From Bacteroidales bacterium (GTDB lineage Bacteria; Bacteroidota; Bacteroidia; Bacteroidales; Muribaculaceae): DNA of 5,598 nucleotides. The notes beneath the pieces were generated by a model. That model made no database searches. It saw nothing but the letters and a program-made list of their open reading frames with translations, and was not told the DNA's origin. Positions 1 to 5,353 of the stretch are shown here, piece by piece; position 1 is the stretch's first letter, and every line of letters starts with the position of its first letter. The stretch spans positions 1 through 5,598 of the forward strand of contig CAAFXX010000455.1 of assembly GCA_900767075.1 (NCBI GenBank), given 5' to 3'. The position numbers were made by a program, and so were the translations under genes.

Positions 1-120
1 ATTTTTCATATTTGGGAATTATCATGTTAATCCACAGCCAATTACACTAAATATAGACCACTGGCTGCCAGATTATTCCGCTTTCAGTCTGCAAAGTTAG
101 CATATTTTTACATATAAACA
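1..120. other. Intergenic region left of transketolase, with the possible start of a leftward gene
   Basis: No complete gene fits here. A leftward promoter-like box lies at 92-99. To its left, two ATG codons on the minus strand stay open to the window edge: one at 25-23 (reads M-I-I-P-K-Y-E-K) and one at 9-7 (reads M-K-N), in different frames. Either could begin a gene lying mostly outside the window, and too little is visible to choose or name it. In many Bacteroides genomes ribose-5-phosphate isomerase B follows transketolase, but nothing here confirms that. A short inverted repeat, CTGGCTGCCAG at 61-71, is too small to call a terminator. Confidence 0.4.
92..99 (-). promoter_or_regulatory. 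Bacteroidota-type -7 box (TAACTTTG), leftward
   Basis: The minus strand reads TAACTTTG, a full match to the Bacteroides primary sigma factor -7 consensus TAnnTTTG. It lies within TGCTAACTTTGCA, identical to the box ahead of the DUF4494 gene. No clean TTTG is seen about 19 bp upstream; the nearest candidate is TGTTT at 120-116. The predicted start, around 85-88, would drive a gene leaving the window on the left, separate from the transketolase transcript. Confidence 0.45.
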
Positions 121-142
121 TTATTTTTTCAAAAAATGTTTA
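115..142 (-). terminator. A+T-rich hairpin over the transketolase stop codon (weak terminator candidate)
   Basis: TAAACAT at 115-121 is complementary to ATGTTTA at 136-142, and the T-run at 124-128 can pair with the A-run at 131-135, leaving a two-base bulge and a three-base loop. The stop codon (121-123) lies in the structure. It is almost all A-U pairs and no long U-tract follows on the minus-strand transcript, so it may only mark or protect the 3' end. It could also be a chance result of A+T-rich lysine and asparagine codons. Confidence 0.25.
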
Positions 143-2145
143 ACATTATTTTTAACATTTTGCGTCGTATAGCCGAATTTTTCGTCCAAAACCTTCATCG
201 GGGCGGATGCGCCGAAACGCTCCATACCGACTATCTGGAATTCACCGCTCATCAGTGGAAGCAATGTTGCCGGCAAGCCTGAGGTAAGACCGAATTTTTT
301 AGCAGCTGAAGGAATCACGCTTTCGCGATACTCTTCCGGCTGACTCATGAACAGGCCTATTGAAGGCACTGATACAACCTGTGTACGGACACCCTCTTCT
401 TTCAACTCTTCAGCCGCATTACACAGAAGAGCCACATCGCTGCCGTTTCCAACGAGCACGACATCTGGATTCTCAGCCCCTATCACAATATATCCGCCCT
501 TTGCAGTCTGTCTGGCATCCTGCCGGCGATTCGCACCGGGCAGATCCTCGAGATTCTGACGCGAGAATATAAGGACGGTGGGTGTATGTTTGTTTTCCAT
601 CGCGAGCCTATATGCCTCCACGGTTTCGGCTGAGTCTGCCGGACGGAGTACGAGTACAGAATTGCGTCCGCTAAAATTATGCACCTGTTCCATGAGACGG
701 ATCTGCGCCTCCTGCTCGATAGGCTCATGTGTCGGGCCGTCCTCTCCTACGCGGAATGAATCGTGTGTATAGATATATTTTACCGGAAGCTCCATCAGGG
801 CGGCAAGACGGACAGCAGGCTTCATATAGTCGCTGAACACAAAGAATGTCGCGCATGCCCCGAATACGCCTCCATGGAGAGCGATACCATTGATAAGGCA
901 TGCCATTGTAAGCTCTGCCACTCCCGCCTGCAGGAATGCTCCGGAGAAGTCTTCCTTCATCAATATATGGGTCTTCTTGAGGAAACCGTCTGTCTTGTCG
1001 GAGTTCGCGAGGTCTGCACTCGAAACAATCATATTGCCGACATGCTCGGCAAGAAACCCGAGCACTGTCGCGGACGCCGCGCGGCTTGCCATGTTGGGCT
1101 TGAATTCGATTGAATCCCAATCGAGTGCAGGAAGACGCAGGTTGATATAATCGTCAAGAAGCTTTGCCTGCTCTGGATTAGCCTCCGCCCAAGCCTTGAA
1201 TTCCGCCTTACGCTTGGCAGCAATCTTCCTGAGTTCCTCGGCACGATTTGCATACAGTTCCTTCACGTCTTCGCGAATCTCCCAAGGATTATCAGGATTA
1301 CCTCCGAGATTCCGGACCGTGGCAGGGATGTCAGCGCCGGCAGCAGTCAAGGGGTTACCGTGAGTGTTGACCTGACCTTCGAGAGAATTACCCTGAGCGT
1401 CAACAGTGCCGCGGGCCATGATTGTATGGCCTATGATAAGTGTAGGACGTTCTTTTTCCTGTATGGCTGTCTCAAGTGCGCCCGCGATTGCAAGAGGATC
1501 GGTTCCGTCGACTTCGATCACGTTCCAGTTCCAGGCACGATATTTTGCAGCCGTATCTTCATCGGTCACTACATTCACCTTAGTGGAGAGCTGCACCTTA
1601 TTGGAGTCATAGAACATAATAAGATTATGCAGGCCGAGTTTGCCGGCTATACGGCCTGCGCCCTGGGATATCTCCTCCTGAATTCCGCCGTCGGAAATAA
1701 AGGCGTATGTCTTGTGAGCCACGACTTCTCCGAATCTGGCGGCAAGGAAACGCTCTGCTATAGCGGCTCCGACAGCCATTACATGACCCTGGCCGAGAGG
1801 ACCCGAGGTATTTTCAATACCGCGCTCAACATCGAGCTCGGGATGCCCTGGAGTAATGCTTCCCCATTGGCGGAACTGCTGAAGATCCTCCACAGAGAAT
1901 TTGCCTGCCAAGGTCAATACGCTGTACAGCATTGGAGACATATGACCGGGGTCGAGGAAGAACCGGTCGCGGGCGAACCACTTCGGATCTTCCGGATCAT
2001 ATACCAAAAAACTCGAATATAGCACGTTTATGAAATCGGCGGCTCCCATTGCGCCTCCGGGATGTCCTGATTTAGACTTTTCCACCATTTCCGCGATAAG
2101 GACACGGATATTGTTGGCGGCGTTGTTCATTGTCTGTGAATTCAT
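121..2145 (-). CDS. tkt: Transketolase
   Basis: Cytosolic thiamine-diphosphate enzyme of the non-oxidative pentose phosphate pathway. It moves two-carbon ketol units between sugar phosphates, for example xylulose 5-phosphate plus ribose 5-phosphate to sedoheptulose 7-phosphate plus glyceraldehyde 3-phosphate. At 674 residues it is full length (about 660-680 is usual). Visible hallmarks are SGHPGG with His28, PGH with His68, GPLGQG at 115-120, the cofactor and metal motif SDG at 151-153 with Asn182, THG with His262, the cofactor-activating Glu411 in GVAEL, THDS with His461, GPTHEP with His473 and RPAD at 501-504. Domain order is the standard PP, Pyr, C-terminal. The first motif residue is Ser, not Gly as in E. 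coli (GDG); as I recall, Bacteroides homologues share this. Met1 has an A-rich upstream stretch; Met6 is a possible alternative start. It lies 43 bp downstream of the permease and is probably co-transcribed with it. Confidence 0.96.
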   Translation of the reverse strand: MNSQTMNNAANNIRVLIAEMVEKSKSGHPGGAMGAADFINVLYSSFLVYDPEDPKWFARDRFFLDPGHMSPMLYSVLTLAGKFSVEDLQQFRQWGSITPGHPELDVERGIENTSGPLGQGHVMAVGAAIAERFLAARFGEVVAHKTYAFISDGGIQEEISQGAGRIAGKLGLHNLIMFYDSNKVQLSTKVNVVTDEDTAAKYRAWNWNVIEVDGTDPLAIAGALETAIQEKERPTLIIGHTIMARGTVDAQGNSLEGQVNTHGNPLTAAGADIPATVRNLGGNPDNPWEIREDVKELYANRAEELRKIAAKRKAEFKAWAEANPEQAKLLDDYINLRLPALDWDSIEFKPNMASRAASATVLGFLAEHVGNMIVSSADLANSDKTDGFLKKTHILMKEDFSGAFLQAGVAELTMACLINGIALHGGVFGACATFFVFSDYMKPAVRLAALMELPVKYIYTHDSFRVGEDGPTHEPIEQEAQIRLMEQVHNFSGRNSVLVLRPADSAETVEAYRLAMENKHTPTVLIFSRQNLEDLPGANRRQDARQTAKGGYIVIGAENPDVVLVGNGSDVALLCNAAEELKEEGVRTQVVSVPSIGLFMSQPEEYRESVIPSAAKKFGLTSGLPATLLPLMSGEFQIVGMERFGASAPMKVLDEKFGYTTQNVKNNVKHFLKK

Positions 2146-2152
2146 TGTTCTT

Positions 2153-2171
2153 TAGGTTTTATAGGTTTTTA
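2153..2171. repeat. Tandem TAGGTTTTA repeat in the permease-transketolase spacer
   Basis: TAGGTTTTA (2153-2161) is followed directly by TAGGTTTTT (2162-2170), eight of nine bases the same. On the mRNA sense strand this gives two AACCTA cores just upstream of the transketolase start. The permease leader carries a similar pair at 3554-3573. It may be chance in a T-rich spacer or a shared control element. Confidence 0.4.
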
Positions 2172-2188
2172 CACAAATTTGATATAGC

Positions 2189-3514
2189 TTATAGATCACG
2201 CAGGTCGATAGGCTCTTCACCTACAGGAATATCTTTATTTACATTCTTCGAGCCGATCAGCGAATAGAACAGGATATATGCCAACATTGCTACTACCAGC
2301 CAATAGCTGTTGACATATCCCGTGGCTCGTCCGATGTAATCCTGAATATAAGGCATTATACCGCCGCCCACTACCATCATCATGAAAAGGCCGGTGGCTT
2401 TCGCCGTGTATTTGCCCAATCCTTCTGTTGCAAGATTGAAAATACCGCCCCACATAACCGAGGTACAAAGACCGCAAAGGAAAAGGAAGAGACACTTGAG
2501 AGGCACCTCTCCGCTTTGTATATGAAGGAACCCTATTTCCGGAGATTTGAATTTAATGCTTTCCGGAAGGAAAATGGCGATAAGCACAAGTATGATGGCT
2601 GTCGTGCAGACAGTCACCATCTGGGTGCGCGTCGATACCTTTCCGCTTATGATAGAGCTGATGAATCGTCCGACAAGCATAAGGAGCCAGTACAATGCAG
2701 CCAGCGATCCTGCCACAGCCGCAGCCCCCTCGAAACTTTCACGGCTTATCCAGGCATTCAACTCCCCCGGAATTCCGATTTCAATTCCGACATAGAAGAA
2801 TATGGCTATCACGCCAAGTCTGCAGTGGCGGAAAGAGAGCGGAGTATGCTCATATTTCACATTGCTGAGATTTGCCTGAGGTTCGTCAATCTTCACAAAT
2901 GATATCACTATAAACGCAAGGACAAATATCGCTATTCCCGCCATTACCAGCGGCGTCACAGCCGACATTGTTGTTTCTTTAGTGAGCGTCCCGACCAATA
3001 CACCTACCAAAAGAGGGGTCAACGTGCCAGCCAGTGAATTGAGTGCTCCGCCCGTCTGCACAAGCTGATTGCCCTTGTTTCCGCCCCCGCCGAGAAGATT
3101 GAGCATGGGATTTACAACGGTGTTGAGCATGCAGACACAGAAACCGCAGACAAACGCACCGAGAAGATAGATGAATAGATTCAGGTAAGTCGGGTTCTCA
3201 CCTCCTATCACCACCACGTTTCCGCCTACTACACTCGAAAGAAGCTGAATGCCAAGACCAACCGCTCCGACTGCAAGGGCGATAAGAGCCGTCTTCTTAT
3301 ATCCATAGCGGATAAGCATGTTTCCTGCCGGAATACCCATGAACAGATATGCAGCGAAATTCATAAGGTTACCGGCCATGCCGGCCCATTCATAACGGAA
3401 TCCCCATATATTGCCGAAAGGAGCCGCCATATTGGTTACGAAAGAAATCATCGCGAACATGAAGAACATCGTGATGATTGCGACAACAGGTCGCTTTTGA
3501 TTTGTTTGAGTCAT
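2189..3514 (-). CDS. FHS-family (FucP-like) MFS sugar permease
   Basis: Inner-membrane transporter of the major facilitator superfamily, most like the fucose/glucose/galactose:H+ symporter family (FHS, FucP-like). The 441 residues form about twelve hydrophobic segments, roughly at 9-29, 44-64, 74-97, 110-133, 157-177, 186-207, 230-250, 265-288, 300-316, 340-357, 370-388 and 400-420. FHS-like traits are NPMLNLLG (135-142) followed by a Gln- and Asn-rich stretch ending GALNSLAGTLTPLL, FFYVGIEIGI (239-248) in helix 7, and NLATEGLGKYT (360-370) followed by GGGIMPYIQ. The substrate cannot be read from sequence. The transketolase next door suggests a sugar feeding the pentose phosphate pathway, but FHS proteins also carry fucose, glucose, galactose and N-acetylglucosamine. 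The start Met-Thr-Gln-Thr follows an A-rich stretch with no strong ribosome binding site. Confidence 0.88.
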   Translation of the reverse strand: MTQTNQKRPVVAIITMFFMFAMISFVTNMAAPFGNIWGFRYEWAGMAGNLMNFAAYLFMGIPAGNMLIRYGYKKTALIALAVGAVGLGIQLLSSVVGGNVVVIGGENPTYLNLFIYLLGAFVCGFCVCMLNTVVNPMLNLLGGGGNKGNQLVQTGGALNSLAGTLTPLLVGVLVGTLTKETTMSAVTPLVMAGIAIFVLAFIVISFVKIDEPQANLSNVKYEHTPLSFRHCRLGVIAIFFYVGIEIGIPGELNAWISRESFEGAAAVAGSLAALYWLLMLVGRFISSIISGKVSTRTQMVTVCTTAIILVLIAIFLPESIKFKSPEIGFLHIQSGEVPLKCLFLFLCGLCTSVMWGGIFNLATEGLGKYTAKATGLFMMMVVGGGIMPYIQDYIGRATGYVNSYWLVVAMLAYILFYSLIGSKNVNKDIPVGEEPIDLRDL

Positions 3515-3661
3515 GATATAGTTGAAATTGTTGTTAAATAGTTTTCACTGTCTGGTTCTTAGGTTCTTAGGTTTGTCCGGTCTTGTTTTTCAGGTCTGTT
3601 CAAGTTTTTCTTTGTTCTGTAATTTCTTTTGCGATATAGTTTTAGTTAATAAATTCATTTG
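3515..3661. other. Leader region upstream of the permease gene
   Basis: This 147-bp gap separates the permease from the yggS stop. No exact TAnnTTTG box is present on the minus strand. A weak promoter possibility starts with TTGACA at 3665-3660, overlapping the yggS stop, with an A+T-rich stretch about 19-21 bp downstream that includes TATATC, but neither consensus is well met. I see no convincing terminator after yggS, so read-through from the DUF4494-yggS pair is possible. The one clear structure is a tandem 8-bp repeat at 3554-3573. Confidence 0.4.
3554..3573. repeat. Tandem 8-bp repeat GGTTCTTA in the permease leader
   Basis: GGTTCTTA occurs twice head to tail (3554-3561 and 3562-3569), followed by a partial third copy GGTT (3570-3573). 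On the mRNA sense strand it reads as repeated ACCTAAGA, 40-60 nt upstream of the permease start. A related pair of AACCTA cores precedes transketolase. Confidence 0.6.
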
Positions 3662-4333
3662 TCAATATTGACGTTCGCCGAAAATACGGCTGCCGATCCT
3701 CACGAGGGTGGTGCCCTCCTCGGCGGCGATTTTCCAATCGTGGCTCATACCCATCGAAACGGTGTCGAATCCACGGAGAGCCAACGAGGAGTCATTGCGG
3801 ATTTTATCGAATGTCTCTCGTATCAGCCGGAAATCAGCCCTTACACGGTCCATATCATCGGTATTCGAAGCCATGCCCATCACTCCGCATATGTGAGTGT
3901 TGGTGAGGCTTTCAAACTTTCTCCCGCGAAAATACTCAACCAATTCCTCCGGAGAGAAACCGAATTTTGTCTCTTCGCGTGCCACGTGCAGCTGCATGAG
4001 CACCCTTGTCACGACTCCGGCTCGCTGCGATTCCCTGTCGACGATTTCGAGAAGCCTTTCGGTATCGATGCTTTCAATCATGGCCGTCTTTCCTATCAGC
4101 TGCTTCACCTTATTGGTCTGGAGATGACCTATAAAATGCCAGCGAATATCATCTGGAAGCAGAGGAATCTTTGCAGTCAGTTCCTGCACACGGTTTTCAC
4201 CGAAAAGTCTCTGGCCGCAGTCATAGGCATCCCGTATCTTCTCGACAGGATGGAATTTTGACACAGCGACAAGACCCGTGCCTGCAGGCAGTTCGCTGCG
4301 TATCGCACATATTTCTTCAGCTACCCTGCTCAT
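3662..4333 (-). CDS. yggS: YggS/PROSC-family pyridoxal phosphate homeostasis protein
   Basis: Cytosolic PLP-binding protein with a fold-type III TIM barrel, like the N-terminal domain of alanine racemase but with no known catalytic activity. Homologues such as E. coli YggS and human PLPBP help regulate the pool of free vitamin B6 cofactor and affect amino-acid metabolism. The 223 residues are normal for the family. Visible marks are VAVSKFHP with the Schiff-base Lys26, FGENRVQE (44-51), WHFIGHLQTNKVK, GVMGMAS, and near the C-terminus SMGMSHDW followed by RIGSRIFG, the PLP phosphate-binding end. The N-terminus is about ten residues shorter than in E. coli, common in the family. The start codon overlaps the stop of the DUF4494 gene in ATGA, so the two are almost certainly co-transcribed and probably translationally coupled. 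Confidence 0.95.
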   Translation of the reverse strand: MSRVAEEICAIRSELPAGTGLVAVSKFHPVEKIRDAYDCGQRLFGENRVQELTAKIPLLPDDIRWHFIGHLQTNKVKQLIGKTAMIESIDTERLLEIVDRESQRAGVVTRVLMQLHVAREETKFGFSPEELVEYFRGRKFESLTNTHICGVMGMASNTDDMDRVRADFRLIRETFDKIRNDSSLALRGFDTVSMGMSHDWKIAAEEGTTLVRIGSRIFGERQY

Positions 4334-4782
4334 GCGTCACCTGAAGGTTTGCCCGACAGATCTGCCGGAAATACATCCATAAGCATTGTTTCGGTTATCG
4401 ATGCTATCTCATAATCACCGAGTGTGCCTTCCATGCCTTTTTTAAAGTTTGCAAGCGCGCTGTCGAAATCAGACGCCTGCACAAGAATCAGCGTGGCGGT
4501 TTTTTTCTCCGCCTGCGTCTTTTCATCGAAGGTGATGTAATTGACCTTCACCTGATAATACCGGTCACCTCCTTCATTGAAGAAAATTTCCGATATTTTG
4601 GTCTTCTTTTCCGAAGATATGGAATATTCGCCCGATATGAATGGCTTCATCTCCTCAATGATCCGGGCTTCCGCCTCTGTGAAAGTCAAGGCATCTACAA
4701 GATAAGGTTCATTCGCTTTCTTGACCATGCCGTTTTCCATCATTTTATCATATCTCACCTTGCATTCAAACCAAAGTGCCAT
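4330..4782 (-). CDS. DUF4494 domain-containing protein
   Basis: A 150-residue soluble protein, with no signal peptide or membrane segment, that I recognise as the DUF4494 family, a conserved Bacteroidota protein of unknown function. Family-like stretches are WFECKVRYDK near the N-terminus, EPYLVDALTFTEAEARIIEE (about 25-44), YYQVKVNYITFDE in the middle, and GDYEIASITETMLMDVFP near the end. The pattern suggests mixed alpha/beta structure with amphipathic strands. The last ten or so residues are Gly-, Ser- and Pro-containing and look like a loose tail. AAGGATAAAG precedes the start, giving a weak purine-rich binding site. It leads a two-gene operon with yggS, overlapping by four bases. Family assignment is from memory of homologues; the link to vitamin B6 homeostasis is only by position. 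Confidence 0.85.
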   Translation of the reverse strand: MALWFECKVRYDKMMENGMVKKANEPYLVDALTFTEAEARIIEEMKPFISGEYSISSEKKTKISEIFFNEGGDRYYQVKVNYITFDEKTQAEKKTATLILVQASDFDSALANFKKGMEGTLGDYEIASITETMLMDVFPADLSGKPSGDA

Positions 4783-4863
4783 CTTTCTTTATCCTTAAAA
4801 CGTTATAATATACTTTCGCACTGAAGTCGTACAAAATCCTCCGACCTCCGCTTACTTCTTGTG

Positions 4864-4871
4864 CAAAGTTA
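4864..4871 (-). promoter_or_regulatory. Bacteroidota-type -7 box (TAACTTTG) for DUF4494-yggS
   Basis: The minus strand reads TAACTTTG, a full match to TAnnTTTG, within TGCTAACTTTGCA. Transcription would begin around 4857-4860, leaving a leader of about 75 nt before the DUF4494 start at 4782. A clear TTTG -33 element is not present at the expected distance (about 4891-4894), so the box may be weak or need an activator. Confidence 0.55.
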
Positions 4872-4914
4872 GCAAAATTTTACTTTAAAAGAGTCTTTGT
4901 TCTGAAAAAATTGT

Positions 4915-4922
4915 TAATTTTG
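4915..4922 (+). promoter_or_regulatory. Bacteroidota-type -7 box (TAATTTTG) for the DUF4492-cydA operon
   Basis: TAATTTTG matches TAnnTTTG exactly. TTTG at 4896-4899 could be the -33 element, but the 15-bp gap is shorter than the usual 19 or so. Transcription would begin near 4927-4930 and give a leader of about 115 nt before DUF4492. The box faces away from the leftward one at 4864-4871, so both promoters share the same 43 bp of upstream sequence. Confidence 0.5.
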
Positions 4923-4972
4923 CGAAATTACCATGTGAAAATACCTCCGTGGCGATTTATACTTACTCTCTC

Positions 4973-5007
4973 TCTCCCGGAAACATGCAGCTCCATTATC
5001 CGGGGGA
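4973..5007 (+). promoter_or_regulatory. Stable hairpin in the leader of the cyd operon
   Basis: TCTCCCGGA (4973-4981) pairs with TCCGGGGGA (4999-5007): nine base pairs including one G-U wobble, with a 17-nt loop. It is the strongest inverted repeat I found between genes. No U-tract follows directly, so it is not a standard intrinsic terminator. The loop contains the ATG of a 20-codon reading frame. The left arm ends a CT-dinucleotide run (4966-4976), so slippage there would change the pairing register. A role in mRNA stability or translation is inference. Confidence 0.45.
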
Positions 5008-5047
5008 ATCGGTTATCCACATTTTTACTGAGATTTCCATATCATGA
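4985..5047 (+). CDS. Possible 20-codon leader peptide ahead of DUF4492
   Basis: An ATG at 4985 opens a 20-codon frame (Met-Gln-Leu-His-Tyr-Pro-Gly start, Ile-Ser-Ile-Ser end) whose TGA at 5045-5047 overlaps the DUF4492 ATG (5044-5046) in ATGA, the usual geometry of translational coupling. GGA lies just upstream of the start, but only four bases away and inside the hairpin stem. The product resembles nothing I know. A frame this short arises easily by chance; the exact overlap is the only reason to list it. Confidence 0.22.
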   Translation: MQLHYPGESVIHIFTEISIS

Positions 5048-5274
5048 ACCCCTTGGCAAAAATAATTGATTTCTATATCGACGGCTTCAGGAACATGACC
5101 GTCGGGAAGACACTTTGGACAGTGATAATAATAAAACTTATCATTATATTCGCGGTTCTGAAACTTTTTTTCTTTCCTGATCTCCTGAGCCTCAATTATG
5201 ACAACGACACAGACCGGGCGAATCATGTGCGCGAGCAACTCGGCAACCGGAAAATGCCGTCGGATTATCCATGA
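5044..5274 (+). CDS. DUF4492 small membrane protein encoded upstream of cydA
   Basis: A 76-residue protein with a short amphipathic N-terminus, a motif region FYIDGFRNMTVGKTLW (about 11-26), one membrane helix (about 25-45, Ile/Leu/Phe-rich, ending KLFFFPD), and a polar C-terminal tail with several charged residues. I recognise it as DUF4492, a Bacteroidota family commonly encoded directly before cydA. No function is established as far as I know. Size, single helix and position suggest an accessory subunit or assembly factor of cytochrome bd oxidase, analogous in idea to CydX in Proteobacteria, though no sequence relation to CydX is visible. It lies 79 bp upstream of cydA with no evident terminator between them. 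The start has no Shine-Dalgarno sequence, as is common in this phylum. The antisense frame over it is a shadow. Confidence 0.82.
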   Translation: MNPLAKIIDFYIDGFRNMTVGKTLWTVIIIKLIIIFAVLKLFFFPDLLSLNYDNDTDRANHVREQLGNRKMPSDYP

Positions 5275-5353
5275 GCCATTCCGGTCTGCACATTATGGCA
5301 ACTTATGACGCAGCCTTTTCCATTATCGAATTATCAACTAAATCTACTAATAA
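5275..5353. other. Spacer between DUF4492 and cydA
   Basis: These 79 bp hold no gene, no exact TAnnTTTG box and no convincing terminator. The last 25 or so bases are A+T-rich, which suits initiation in Bacteroidota. The two genes are therefore probably one transcript. Confidence 0.5.

Noticed and set aside
61..71. CTGGCTGCCAG inverted repeat as a terminator for transketolase
   Set aside because: At most four pairs with a three-base loop and no following T-run; it also lies downstream of a leftward promoter-like box.
725..1120. 131-codon minus-strand frame within transketolase
   Set aside because: It is an out-of-frame shadow on the same strand as transketolase, rich in Arg and Cys with no family resemblance. 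Transketolase itself reads through unbroken, so it is no frameshift remnant.
1360..2022. Long open frame of 220 codons on the plus strand opposite transketolase
   Set aside because: It lies wholly antisense to a clear full-length transketolase, its product resembles no family, and it is explained by codon bias of the true gene.
3659..4261. Open frame of 200 codons on the plus strand opposite yggS
   Set aside because: The antisense frame carries YggS hallmarks throughout; this one has no recognisable domain.
4931..4952. CCATG and CGTGG short inverted repeat, and an FNR/CRP-like reading of TGTGA at 4934-4938
   Set aside because: Only five pairs with one wobble and a 12-base loop. The second half-site of a TGTGA(N6)TCACA or TTGAT(N4)ATCAA operator is missing.
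4996..5238. 80-codon minus-strand frame over DUF4492
   Set aside because: The plus-strand frame matches a known family with a clear membrane helix next to cydA; the antisense product has no recognisable features.
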